64,000 bases of DNA from Myrica gale (lineage: Eukaryota; Streptophyta; Magnoliopsida; Fagales; Myricaceae): the NCBI GenBank assembly GCA_963930655.1, contig OZ005608.1, forward strand, positions 25,135,271 through 25,199,270, in the 5' to 3' direction. Position numbers and translations under genes: made by a program. Under the pieces are notes generated by a model, which was not told the DNA's origin, made no database searches, and worked only from the letters and a program-made list of their open reading frames with translations. Shown here in pieces: positions 1 to 11,395 of this stretch (positions are counted from its first letter, which is position 1; the number at the start of each line of letters is the position of its first letter).

Positions 1-597
1 TTGCAACTTGGAAACAAGAGCCATCAACTGCAAATCTTTTGCCTAGCCAAGTGTCATAAAAGGTCTACAAAAGTCACTAAAACACCCCACAGTGGTTGAG
101 CTTAAACATAAGCAGTATTTTGGCACACATCAAATATGCACACACGTGTATGTGTGTGTGTGCACGAATGTGTAGTGGGGCCAAGAGACCACAGATTACA
201 TATTCCACTGAACATGACCAAACACTTGTATAGAAGATAAGAACTTAAGAATGAAGAACAATACAGAAGCGACATCAATAGTATACATTGGAATGCCTCC
301 GGGGATCTATCAGAGGAAAGATTATCTAACACAGCAACTTTGACATTCATTTTTACATCTTGTTATGGCTCATTTTCATCAAATCTAATTATCAACTCAC
401 GACTTATTAGTTATGAGCCATTCCAAAAACTGACAGACACAATATTTGTCAGTTGATGCCAGCCAATGCCATTCTTTTCAGGAACAAAATGTCAGGGTAT
501 GTAACCTAATGGTAAAAGAACCATTACTGAGTGAAAATACATGATACTGGATATAGCCCTACAATATCAAAATCAAGTCTGCCTGTATTTATTTTAC

Positions 598-1776
598 CTG
601 CTCTGTTTGATCTTCCACAGAATCTGAAATGAACTTCCCAGTCTGTACGCATGAGAAATATCCTCAGTGAAGTTGCCTAATCGCACACAAAAGTGTGCAT
701 GTGGTTAAACAAAGTAAAAATAAGGATTATCTTAATGATACAACAAACCTCTGGGATGAGTCCGAGAACGCCCGACACAAAGAGAAAGTTGTTGGCTTTG
801 ACGGCCTGAGAATATGGTCCCAAGGCTGCAGGAGCCTTTTCTGTCTTAACAGTTTCCTTTACATCTAGAAGATTATATGCACCAATGTTAAAGGGTTCTG
901 AAAATAGAATTGAAATAAAAAGCTGGTTCAACATGACATCTAGGCGAACAGTTTCAGAACAATTCTTAACTTAGCCGATGTTAGTCATTTAGCAATTCAT
1001 TCTTTCTTTTGAAAGAAAAAGGTGATAATCTGTGCTTGTGAACTACAGAAGAGATCATCTGCAACCTTCCTCGTTGATATGTGGTAACTGGTAGCTTAGA
1101 CGCAAGGCCATACCATTGAGTTCTATCTTATATTTGGAGATGCCAGAACTCTCAGAATAGCTAAGTTTAGATTTCCAAGGGGACCACAAAAGCAATAGTT
1201 CTGGAGCAGCGTTATCCAGTAGACTTATATATAATCCTATGAATATGTATGAAATGGAATAAACAAACGGGACCTTGATGTTCCCAGAAAAAGTGTACAT
1301 ATTGATAAATTCTACCTATTTTTCCACTTCCCAATTTCAATCTTCATATCTTAACCCCTCACTAAGAACCGAATAACAAGAGTGGAAGACAAACCCCATT
1401 ATTACTGCAGAAATGGCTGACAATGGAAACTCAAGAGACAAAATCCCAACTTCAATCAGCCAAAATCCTAAATCTTGCAAATGATGATTTTGCACGGTGG
1501 ATTGTCGAAAAACCAAAATCCATGGCTCAAACTTGGCTAGTGTCAGCCAAGTGAGAAAAAATAGGGAGAAAGATAAGATCGGAGCTCACGAGAATCAGTG
1601 GAAATGCCTAAGCAAGCAAAGGGGGCCATAGAGCGCTTCGAAGAACAGGAGGCGTGCCACAATGTGGTGCCCACCACGGACGCAAAGCCTACACCGGCGG
1701 CTATCGGAGCCCGTTTGCGCAGTGCGCCCACGTCGATCGTCGGCACGTGCATCGACCTAGCCGCACACCACGCCAT
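598..1776 (-). CDS. RIDA: Reactive intermediate deaminase A, chloroplast type (RIDA), 5' part only
   Basis: Hydrolyses reactive enamine/imine intermediates released by PLP enzymes such as threonine dehydratase, in plastids. Three exons are visible: 1590-1776 (ATG at 1776), 749-864 and 598-642, joined with consistent phase and GT-AG borders. Exon 1 encodes about 62 residues rich in Ala, Ser and Arg that look like a transit peptide (starts MAWCAARSMHVPTID). Exon 2 carries the family signature EKAPAALGPYSQAVKANN and VSGVLGLIPE. Exon 3 continues with TGKFISDSVEDQTEQ. This order matches Arabidopsis RIDA (about 187 residues) closely. The remaining C-terminal half, with the catalytic Arg region and CIATL-type end, is not in positions 1-597 and must lie beyond the left edge. 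Identification is very secure; completeness cannot be judged. Confidence 0.93.
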
Positions 1777-2007
1777 CTCTCTCTCTCCCTCTCACACACG
1801 TACAGTCTAGTACTGAGTCAACAGCATCTTGCTGTTGAAACTTGAAACGAATTGGGTAGTAAAAAAAAATTCTGAATTTTCAAGAAAATAAAATTGATTT
1901 GTGGTAGGTGAGGGGCCTAGTTGGTGCTCGGCCTAAACCAACAATCTCGCACCCTGCAGTGCCAACCGAATCCAAAGTGGGCCAGGGCCAGTGTCAAAGC
2001 TCACTTA
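1777..2007. other. RIDA 5' flank and promoter region
   Basis: Upstream of the RIDA start codon on the minus strand. It begins with a CT/GA-rich microsatellite at about 1778-1796, common in plant 5' UTRs and core promoters. No clear TATA box was found. The rest up to the MITE at 2008 is unremarkable. Confidence 0.4.
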
Positions 2008-2213
2008 GGGTGCGTTTGTGTACCAAAATTTTACCCCCTCTAAAATTTTAACACAATTAAATATTACAATATAATCTCTCTCTCCCCCATCAAATCATTA
2101 CTATTTACTATAAAAAAATATAAAAAATTACCTCTCTCTTCACTTTTTCACTAAACTCAATACCTAAAATTTTAACAACACTAAAATTTTACAACACAAA
2201 CACAAACACAACC
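2008..2213. mobile_element. Tourist-like (PIF/Harbinger) MITE, family A copy 1
   Basis: A 206-bp element with terminal inverted repeats (left GGGTGCGTTTGTGT, right end ACACAAACACAACC). It is flanked on both sides by TTA (2005-2007 and 2214-2216), the TWA-type target duplication of PIF/Harbinger elements. The AT-rich interior has a TCTCTCTC tract and a CTCTCTTCACTTTTTCACT block that recur in the copies at 25690-26065, 40942-42610 and 57060-57240. It has no coding capacity. Confidence 0.85.
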
Positions 2214-2486
2214 TTAATACGATATTTGTAGTGTTTTTGCTTCAACCTCCTGTACTTCTCCCTTTTTGCATGTGAACCCTGTACTTTTGTTTTTTTGCAA
2301 ATTAAACTGGATGGATCTTTCTCTTGATCTGCTAAAGCCTTCTTCGCACCGACACTCTCCATAAAGTTCGATTGTTTTCCTCCATGGCAGCTTAGCGAGC
2401 TGAAGTCCACCTGCATGATTGTTTGCTCAACTTGTTTAACCTTTAACTAATTATGCATTTTTCATACGAATTGGACGAGATGTAGA

Positions 2487-2839
2487 TATTAGAATTTACA
2501 TAATATGTGAAAGGTGAGCCTAACTCAACTCCAAAAGACGCCTTAAGGAGTGAGGGATACCACAACCTTATAAGAAGCACATTGACTAGTTTTTCTAGCA
2601 ATGTGGGACTTCTAACACGCCCCCTCACGTGTGGCGGGAGGACATCCAAGCCAACACGTGGAAACGGGTGACGGTGGACCACAAACTAGAAATATTGCTC
2701 TGATACCATATTAGAATTTACATAATATGTGAAAGGTGGACCTAACTCAACTCCAAAAGACGCCTTACGGAGTGAAGGATGCCACAACCTTATAAGGAGC
2801 ACATTGACTAATTTTTCTAGCAATGTGAGACTTCTAACA
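2487..2839 (-). mobile_element. TRIM (miniature LTR retrotransposon), complete
   Basis: A tiny non-coding LTR element lying on the minus strand. Two direct repeats of 131 bp (2487-2617 and 2709-2839) are the LTRs; read on the minus strand each begins TGTTAGAAGTC. Directly after the 5' LTR is a primer binding site TGGTATCAGAGC (plus-strand 2697-2708), complementary to initiator methionine tRNA, and before the 3' LTR is a purine-rich tract. A perfect 5-bp target duplication GTAGA flanks it (2482-2486 and 2840-2844). The internal part is only about 91 bp. It looks whole for its class, cannot encode proteins and would depend on another element. The LTRs are similar but differ at several positions, suggesting moderate age. 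Confidence 0.92.
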
Positions 2840-3375
2840 GTAGATTTGTTTTTTCTCCATTTTTGTTTTAAGTTCAAAGAAGGAAAGGAATGCACGAGGC
2901 CATCTAAAGTGCTATACCACCAAACCCACCATGAAAAGGTTACATTCTTTGGACGCATAGGAGCTGATGTACAGCACTACGTTTTACCTAATTTCCTCCT
3001 TTATAAACATTCTTTATCGAGATGATCGTAAAAATCTCAGAATTAGTTCTTCTCCTTTTCTTTTGACGCTTTAGAGCATGCAGGTGGTTAATGTTCGTGC
3101 TTTGCATAACTTTAAAAGTCTCTGGCTTATCTACTATTAAAGATTGAGCCGAATTTTAGTACACCTTAATCCATTTTGCCTTGGTACATTATTTTGTTGG
3201 GGGAAAAGAACTTATAAAGATGTGAGCCATTTAGGAGAGAACCATGCATGACTTGAAATTTCCAGGCACACATCTCTAAGAAAACAGACAAATTCGCAAA
3301 TTGCATGCACATTTGCTAGCAATAGCATTCATCTCTCTGATTTGGTGAGATGCAGGCATACGTGCAGCCTATAAT
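2840..3375. other. Intergenic, no gene seen
   Basis: Lies between the TRIM and the stop codon of the RING-H2 gene. No splice-consistent exons or repeats were recognised; the part nearest 3375 is probably the 3' UTR of that minus-strand gene. Confidence 0.4.
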
Positions 3376-4671
3376 TCACAATGCATTCATTTCATCAGAA
3401 ACATGTTGTCTACAAACTGGGCATGTGCCTTGTCGGGTAAGCCACCTGTCTACGCAGTCTACATGAAAGAGGTGTCCACAGTTTGGAAGTCCTCTGACAG
3501 ACTCTTCATGCTCGAAATCCTGCATACCACAAAATCATTCCCTTAGACCCTTAATTTTAATCAAATGGATTACTAGCTTAGCCACCATAGCCTCATACAT
3601 TTTCTGTCTTTTGGTTTTCCATATACAATGTGAGATTATTATTTGCGCTCACCTGCAAGCAAATGAAGCAACAGATCAAATCATGACATGATTCCATAAT
3701 CTTTCTTGAATGGAACTTATGCATCGGAAGCTTTTTAAGGCAGTTTTCGGATAGCCCTTTAACTCCACCGATGTCAAAGATATCTGAAACTTCTTCTGCG
3801 TAAGTTGTTTCGAGGGTCCTAACCTGCTCCATAAGGTTGACATTAATTACATTAATAAAGAAGAATTGAACAGCAGTAGTAGTCAATGAATGAACTTAAT
3901 GGTGGAGTAGTGCCTAGAGATCCGCTTACTTGCCACTGATAGGCTTTTAACACCGCAGGACATACCCATTCGATGAAAACCTTCCCATTCACCAAACTAT
4001 GTAAGAGGGTAGCCTGCCAACCAAAGTACATTAATTGATAAGTAGCGTAGTCCCACAACCATCTGTTGATTCAATGTTGCTTACTTGTCGTACGTACTAC
4101 ATTTACCTTGGATAATGACTCACAATCAGCTGCTGATTCCAGTAATTCAAGGGCTGCAAAGGCCCCCGTCACGGCTCCTATTCCGGCCCCATTTAGGAAC
4201 CCAGTTTCTGTGGTCTGGCCTTGGATGGCTCCAACAAATGTTCCCACTATAGCCCCTCCTACAAAACCGAAAGGAATTTGAGTTTTTTCACATGTCAGTG
4301 GCGTGCACGAGGAAGATTAAACAATAAGTTGTTGCTCGATATGCAGGTAGAGCTCAAGTAAACAGGACTTATATTTCCTTAGCCAAGTCCGAAAGGATCA
4401 GCACCTAGCTGTAAAGTAAAGAGCAAGAGAGAAACGTACCCACTGCAAGAATGCAGGTCAATGCAGCAGAAGCTACTGTCTTCAAAACCCTAGTAAAAAT
4501 CCAAGTTCTCAATCCACCAATTGCAGCCTCTTTCGACCTTAATGCCGCCTTTGTAATGCTAGAAAAGGACCCCTTCATCGTTGGAACGATGCTCCATGTT
4601 GCCATGTGTTTGAACTTCGAAGAGGCTGAAAAACGCCAACAGATTGCCTTGGTGAATGAGTCGAGCAACAT
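3376..4671 (-). CDS. NEP1-interacting protein-like RING-H2 E3 ubiquitin ligase (NIP1/NIP2 family)
   Basis: Probable membrane-anchored RING-H2 ubiquitin ligase; Arabidopsis relatives bind plastid RNA polymerase at thylakoids or act as ATL-type ligases. Five exons (4440-4671, 4107-4258, 3930-4013, 3653-3823, 3376-3519) join in frame to 260 residues. A hydrophobic Gly/Ala/Val-rich stretch at about residues 65-110 fits membrane segments and contains GAIQGQTTETGFLNGAGIGA, a hallmark of the family. The C-terminus is a RING-H2 domain: Cys208, Cys211, Cys227, His229, His232, Cys235, Cys246, Cys249, ending VCRQHVSDEMNAL. The start at 4671 is the first in-frame ATG; an alternative Met lies 22 residues downstream. 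A TATA-like TTTAAATA on the minus strand sits near 4678-4687, very close to this ATG, so the downstream start is a real possibility. A diverged copy of the upstream region occurs at 5923-6064. Confidence 0.92.
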
Positions 4672-4833
4672 AAGCTCCTATTTAAAAGGCGAGGAAGTGA
4701 ATAGGCATTTAAGAGACTAAGAGCTCAGGCCCACCCCACCCAAGTGGTGAAGATACACGAACTAGCTCACAAAATTAGGAACTACAGCTTCTCATCAATC
4801 TTTCAGAGCAAATTGTGTTTGCTAACAAGAAAG

Positions 4834-5664
4834 GGTTAATAACCATTTTGGTCTTTGAGTTTTACACTCTTTTTAAAAATAGTTCATAAGTTTCAAATTT
4901 ACTCAAATCAGTCCTTAGATTATTGTTGTTTGTCGATTTAATTCTTCAGCTAACGGTGGGACACGTCACTCCCAATAAGATCCTGACACGTGTACCAATT
5001 TGAAAAAAAAAATCTCATAAGGGACAGCCACATTGGCATCTGCTGTACAGGGGAGGGGAGTTTGGAGCCACCTCGTTGCCAAGGGAGGGCTCCCTTTTGC
5101 AGGGTGGCTCCCAGCTACCCCTTCTCAGGGGAGCCGCCTGGGCCACCCCTTGCGAGGGAGCCCAGATCTGGGCTCCCCGCGGCTCCCCTGAGAAGGGGTG
5201 GTCAGGGGCCACCCACCCCGGTGACCGTTCGCAGGGGGTGGCTCCCCTGTGGCCACCACCATGAGGGAGCCCAGATCTGCGCTCCCTCTCAAGGGGTGGC
5301 CTAGGCGGCTCCCCTAAGCCAGGGTGGCTGCGAGTCACCTCGGCGGCTCCCCTAAGAAGGGGTGGCCGGGAGCCACCCTGCAAAGGGGAGCCCTCTCCTG
5401 GCAATGGGGTGGCTCCCAACACCCTTCCCCTGTATAGTTTTTTTTGTTTAAAAAAAATGCAGATCCTGACATGACTGTCCTTTGCGATCTTATTAGAAGT
5501 GACGTGTCTCTCCGTTCGTTGACTGTGCATGTAAGAGACAGAATCAGACAAAATTATTAAATCGACAAATAACAATAACTCAATGACTGATTTAAGCAAA
5601 TTTGAAACTTAGAGACTATTTTGAGAAAGGGTATTATACCAGGGACCAAAATGTTCATTAATTC
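4834..5664. mobile_element. Mutator-like non-autonomous element with GC-rich palindromic core
   Basis: Long imperfect terminal inverted repeats of roughly 150 bp. The left arm at 4834-5000 (ends near CATTTTGGTC, then TCAAATTTACTCAAATCAGT) is mirrored by the right arm at 5460-5664. Between them, 5045-5430 is strongly GC-rich and built from short inverted and direct copies of GGGAGCC/GGCTCCC and GGGTGGC/GCCACCC, able to form many hairpins. AT-rich long-TIR arms around a GC-rich core fit non-autonomous Mutator-like elements. The target duplication is unclear because both flanks are A/G-rich. Long open frames across the core come from biased composition and are not genes. Confidence 0.72.
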
Positions 5665-6380
5665 AAAAAGAAATGACAACTTAGCAAATCTCAAAGTATA
5701 TACGAGAACAATTATGTATAAAGATAAACCGTGTAAAGTAATATAAAAGGGAAGACATGATTTAAAAAAACAAAGCTACTGTCATTTAATGAGGTGAGAC
5801 AAAATGACGTAACTACAGCTTCGATCTCATCTAGCTTCAGAGCGATTGAGCTTCCAAAAAAGAAACGGCAAAAACTTGAGATAAACCTCAAAATATATTT
5901 ATATATAGACAACGTTTTCATATTTAAGAGACATAGAGCTCATGAGCCCACCCAACGTCCAAGTGGTGAAGATACATGAACCAGTTCATAGAATTAGGAA
6001 CTACGTACAACTTCTCATGCATCAAGCTTTTCAGAGCGAATGTGCTTGCCAATAAGAGATAACAAAAACTCGACAACCTCAAAATATATACATAGACAAC
6101 GTTTTCGTATTAATCTTTGGTGAAATATATGCAGATCAAGGGAGATATTACATGAATGGTGATCCAAGAGAGTTGGCAAAACGATCGAGGCGCTATGAAA
6201 CTGGTAAGACACACGAGTGGCAAAACCTCGAGCACCCTTTCCATAAAATGACGTCGAAGTTTTCTTCATATATAGATACAGGCTTGCAAAATGACGTATA
6301 ATCCATTAATGCAGTGTCCTTTCACCTAGTTCTCATTTAATCTCATGAGTTGGTTCACGTCAGTAGGTCCCATTAATTGT
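5665..6380. repeat. Local duplications, including a diverged copy of the RING-H2 gene promoter
   Basis: Positions 5923-6064 resemble 4705-4836, sharing AAGTGGTGAAGATACA and AATTAGGAACTAC. That is the sequence just upstream of the RING-H2 gene, and the two copies flank the Mutator-like element. Within this stretch a second repeat pairs about 5880-5930 with 6068-6115 (CCTCAAAATATAT followed by AGACAACGTTTTC). No intact reading frame from the RING-H2 gene follows, so only promoter-side DNA appears to have been copied. Confidence 0.6.
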
Positions 6381-8340
6381 GCTGAGAGGGAAAACCATAT
6401 TCAATTGGTGACCCATGAAACATAGCCAATACGTACCCTACTATATGCGGGTTAGTACCTAAGCAAGGAGGCCGAAAAGAGAGAGAAATGGACCTAAAAA
6501 AAACAAGAACAAAACCAGGTGCTGGAATGCAGGCGGATTGATGCTTCTGTGGGCTGAGAAATTCCATGGAAATTGCAAAGATATGGGCGTTTTTGTGCAA
6601 GTAGATCAGAGAGAGCAAGTGGTAGTATACTTAATTTGATTGCATTAATTAGTGGGTAGATACCATAAATTGATCATTTTGTGGGCCAACTTGGGCACGT
6701 CTCCCCCACTCAATACTACTACGTAGTAAACTCTTATCTTATTGATATTTTACCCAAAATAAGTTAGAAAATTTTCAAGGCTGTTGTGATATTTTTCCAG
6801 AAATATATAGATTTTGGCAAACTATTATTAATCCATGTACGATCTGTGTTTATCACTGCCATTTGTGGGTGTTACACAAAATAACTCCCAACTCCAAACT
6901 CCAAAGCTTAATTATTTTTGTCATATTAGATACATTAAGCAACCGAGATAATCTTCCTTACTTGTGCCTTTTCCCTCCTCCCAAAAGAAGAAATATAATT
7001 GGATAAGCTTTATCAACTTAATTAATGGACACCAACGGCAAAGTTATTTTCTGCACGACCCTTGGAGATATTTGACCCTTCATCTTGTAGGCTGTATTAG
7101 CCAAACTGTTTCTGTTCTGTTTAATTCTATCTCCCCCCCCCCCCCCCCTCCCCCAGAAAAAAAACCATTGTGTTTGCCCGGAAACCAACCAATCTCACTA
7201 CAAGTGAGGAGGGCCAGACTTTGACCAGAAAAAGAAGTGAGATAAACTGTCTCTCTCTCTCTCCCCGTTTCTCCCCCTAATGGAAAAATATTTTCCTGGA
7301 GTTGGATGCTTAAGCAAATAATTTGTTTTTGCCTTAGCAGAACTAAATACCTGTTGGGTTCCAATTCCATTAAAAGAACATAATTTTCTCAAGTATCGGC
7401 CAATATACGTAGTTATTTCTGTCACTTTTGGGTTTTATTGGTATTTCAAAAGCTTAATGGAAAAGGAACAGGGCCGTGGTGCAATTTTTCGATTGTAAAA
7501 ATTTAAACTTTAAAGTTTGAGAGGGAACTTTCATATAGGAATTGATACCCAGGAGCTGGAAGTTCAAGATGAGGCTTCAGTACTAGCGATAGTTGTACAT
7601 CAGTACATAGTAGATACATGCACTGATGCACAGATAAATAAACACGTAAGAGAAGATTGATCATGGTAGTAGAGAAGCAGTGGAAACAAAAAATTATTTT
7701 GCCAGTGAGCCTTAGCTTACATTGTACTTCCTCGTATAAAAAAGAGGGGAAGATTAGGATAGAGTCATAACTGAACATTCTGTGTCTTGTGTCTGTATTG
7801 TATGAAATTATGGAAGGTGTGGGACAAAGTGGTGTGATGCAAAAGGTAACATATTTTACTGCTAAGACGAGCAATTTGAGAGCCATGGATGATAAGATCA
7901 TAAGAGAGGAAGCTTATTCTGTTGTGTTTGTGCTTGTGGTGCCGAGTGCAATTTACTTCGGTTTTTCGAGTTTTTGTGGTTTTAAAATCAGACTAATATA
8001 AAGGCAGCATATTATTTGCGAGAGCACAGTGGTAGCTAATTGCCTAGCTGGCTTTGTGATGAGTGCGTTTGAAAGACATTAGATTCAATGTTTGCAAGTC
8101 CATGGAAAATCCTACACAATTTATCTTAGTTTTTATCTGCTATTTGCTATTTTTGTCAAGTTTGGATAGATGTACGGTCTTCAACTGGGTGATGGTGCTT
8201 AAACTTCTAATTGAGCCTCAACTATAGTCACGAAACGCAAGATTACCGCCTCTTGCCCATCAATAAGCATTGATTGTATTGGTGGTTTAGCTAATGCTGC
8301 CTGTTTGATTGTATTGTATCAAGATTAACTCTGGATCATC
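6381..8340. other. Gene-poor intergenic DNA
   Basis: No coding exons recognised. It holds a 16-base C run at 7133-7148 and a short CT microsatellite near 7250. Open frames here are short and without family resemblance. Confidence 0.4.
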
Positions 8341-8379
8341 AACGGAACATTTAGTGCCTTGTTTTTCAGCACTTTCAGG

Positions 8380-8985
8380 GTCAGTGACCTTGGAGCTCCT
8401 TCAATCTGCTTTGAAAAGCAGATTGGTGAAAAGGTAGTTGTAGAGGTCTGTTACAAACTTATATTTTCCTTAAAACCTTAGAAGAAGTATTCTTATTTGT
8501 AATCGTCCTTCTGCCTCCCTCTGGAGGAGCAGCTAATATTAAAGATTTTAAGCAATCAGCAACAAATTATGTCAACTCATAAATGGATTGCTTAATTGCA
8601 GTTAGAAGATGCTGATGTTGTGAACAGCTTATACAGACACCACATAATACCTGATTTCACTGGTAGTTTTTTTATACATGGGAAAAATCTATGTCAAGAG
8701 GTAAGTAATGGGGCGGTGACCAGTACAGCCAAAGAAGTTAAAGATTTTGATTACTTTAGTTTAGCAGAAAGTGATGATTTGAATATGGATCTGAATCAGC
8801 ATGGGAAACTGGGTTTGCCTTCAGGCCTTTCATTGCCTGTAGATCTTTCACACGTCATTACAGAATCTTCGAATGAAAAACTCTGTCCTGTGACAGCTGA
8901 ATTTGATCATGGTGATGTTAGGAGTAGAAAATGTGGTGATGATCATCAGATGACTGAGTCTCTGGTCCGTGGGTGGATGAATTGA
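8380..8985 (+). pseudogene. Exon-like remnant of an unidentified gene
   Basis: Two exon-like pieces fit splice rules. One follows TTTTTCAG near 8366 and reads SDLGAPSICFEKQIGEKVVVE to a GTCTGT donor near 8445. The other starts after TTAATTGCAG at 8601 and reads LEDADVVNSLYRHHIIPDFT onward to a stop at 8983-8985. The longer piece gives about 128 residues, acidic and polar, with no motif I recognise. No start exon was found upstream. About 250 bp downstream, frame-shifted text includes HVRRGANTAVHRLA, which resembles the end of an RNase H-like domain from LINE-type elements. It could be a decayed host gene or a captured fragment; no function is proposed. Confidence 0.35.
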
Positions 8986-9309
8986 ATGGTAATAATTTTC
9001 TTAATTCCTCAGTTTAAGGCACAAACTCTTCATAATGAAAAGGGACCTGAAGGAGATTCGGAGCTGGTTATAAAGGCTATAACAGTTTCCAAAAGAAAAG
9101 AAAAGAAAAGAAAAGAGAGTAGTGGCGGATTCATCATACTGTTAAGGAGATTCATGCATTTTTTTGGACAGTTGTAGAGTTGGAAAGCAAATCATGTTCG
9201 TAGAGGTGCTAATACGGCAGTGCACCGGTTGGCTTGTTGGGCCGCAACTGAGCTTCTCTCAGGAGGCAACCCCAGTTCTTGTGAGCATTCTCCTGATTTA
9301 ACCTGGTTG

Positions 9310-10735
9310 TACACAAGGACTGAAACACCATAGTTTATTTTGTTTTGGAGTTTGAATAAGATCAGGTGTTTTGATTAAAAGAAGAGAGAGAGAAAGGGAT
9401 CCGAAGATTCTGCTCATTCACAGAATCTCTTCTGATGGCGAAGGGCACCCAGGAGAACAAATTGGAAAGCAATTCATGACTAGGTAGGCCATCTCTCTGT
9501 AATCAAATAGAATGGGGAGGCAACGAGAACAGAAAGCTGGATATTCTCAGGTATGCATCCTCCCAAGAGAACTCCAAGACAATCAGCATCACCTGTCATG
9601 GAGAGACTTTTGCTGATTTCACCTCTTCTGCCTTTATGACAGATTTTTTTATTTTCGGAGTGAGGTAATGGATGGGGTTGAACCTCCAACGTGGACGGTT
9701 TGGTTGTAACCTATATATTCGTCTGTGAATTTAAATTTTTGCATTTCTTTTCTGTGTAAGGTCTGGGGATTCACGTGGGTTTGGATTTTTGTTCCTGGAA
9801 AGGAATGAAGATCCAGATGCAGCCATCAAAGCTCTGCATTATCCTTGTGGAAAAATCAAAACCTTATGGGCCTTGGAGTTATGTACTAGCTTATGAGTAG
9901 GAAGCTAGTCATTAAGCAATATTGAAACCTTGTTCAGCTGTTGGGTCATGTTTCTTTATCTGTGTACGGAGATGATGTAGGACAAATTTTCCAATGCATG
10001 GAAATTTTCACGTAAAAAGACAAGATTTTGTTTTAACCTAAGCAAAATCATTTAATGTGGTACTTGGGACCAAGCATGCGGTTGTTTTGTTGTTGTTTGT
10101 TTTCTTTCTTTCAATCTATTGCCTTCCTCACTTATTCTATAGGGTATGTTTGCTGGAGTATATTTTATTGTGCAGTTATGTTTATTTAACTGTCTCCAAG
10201 ATATGCATTGACTAGTATGAAGGTATATGCTTGAAATGATACTGGAATTAAGTTGTGAATTTCAAATGCCTAATAGAAGTTACCATGGGGCCATTGAAGT
10301 TCTGGTTGGTAGGGGCATCCTGCCTTCATCACAGGCCATAAAGATACCCCAATCCCTGGAAAGACTTGCTGTTCCTTTGGGAGTTCGAACCCTGTGGGAG
10401 TCCTCTTGAGAAACATTTATCATGAAAGTGTGAAGTAGACAGGTAGTCAGAAGTGTTTGGTTTGTAGTAGCATTTGTGTTGTGATATTAAAGTTAATGAG
10501 AACGCTGTTAATATAAAGTGGGTGGACAAGTAAAATATTGAACCATAGTTTTTCTTTGAGTGCAGCTGGCACACGGGCTGCATTAAAGTAGAGTCCACTT
10601 ATTATCCTCATCAATTCTTGCAGCATGTTTTTAAATGGCATCAGGTCTGTATTTTCAGAGCTGAAACATTCATGAAATTATCTGTCATGTTTTTAGATTT
10701 CCTAAATTTTTTGGAACAGAATTTGTAGAAAACCA
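9310..10735. other. Gene-poor intergenic DNA
   Basis: No supported coding exons, RNA genes or bordered transposons. Small frames occur without splice context or recognisable motifs. Confidence 0.35.
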
Positions 10736-11395
10736 TACCTATCTTCAAGACACGATTTGGTTGGAGCATTGAAAATGCCTGAGAGTTTGTCAGTTTATAT
10801 TTACCTGATTGTCTTTCAATGCTTACACTATAGATTAACAGGCAAAAAGGCCATTGTCTAAGGGGAACAAGTTGAATTCTCTCTCTGTTTTTTTCTTTTA
10901 AATTACCTCTTTTGAATCTGTAGAAAGATTTGGCTTTTTGTAAGTTTAAGGGATAAAGGTGCAAGAATTGAAGCTTAACTTTTCCACCTCTTATTTCTCA
11001 CATGTCTAATTGTAAATGCCAATCCCACCAACCTAGAAATAGTAGCTTCAATCTATATAGTTACCTATCTTCAAGACACGATTTGGTTGGAGCATTGAAA
11101 ATGCCTGAGAGTTTGTCAGTTTATATTTACCTGATTGTCTTTCAATGCTTACACTATAGATTAACAGGCAAAAAGGCCATTGTCTAAGGGGAACAAGTTG
11201 AATTCTCTCTCTGCTTTTTTCTTTTAAATGACCTATTTTGAATCTGTAGAATGATTTGGCTTTTTGTAAGTTTAAGGGATAAAGGTGCAAGAATTGAAGC
11301 TTAACTTTTCCACCTCTTATTTCTCACATGTCTAATTGTAAATGCCAATCCCACCAACCTAGAAACCAACCTAGAAATAGCTTCAATCTATATAG
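10736..11395. repeat. 326-bp direct tandem duplication
   Basis: Unit 1 is 10736-11061 and unit 2 is 11062-11395, beginning TACCTATCTTCAAGACACG in each. They are nearly identical. Unit 2 has a few substitutions and, near its end, a small internal duplication of ACCAACCTAGAA that makes it slightly longer. Paired reading frames on the minus strand at the same relative place in each unit arise from the duplication and do not resemble a known protein. The high similarity points to a recent event. Confidence 0.95.

Noticed and set aside
5015-5599. A 194-residue minus-strand frame and overlapping plus-strand frames in GC-rich DNA
   Set aside because: They lie in the palindromic core of a Mutator-like element; composition is repetitive Pro/Gly/Arg-rich on both strands and no domain is visible.
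9190-9335. Functional RNase H-like domain
   Set aside because: Only the last 40 or so residues resemble it and the upstream frame is broken; treated as a retroelement scrap.
10641-11290. Two similar minus-strand frames beginning MHLYPLNLQKAKSFYRF
   Set aside because: They are the same frame seen twice because of the tandem duplication; no codon-level conservation evidence or family match.
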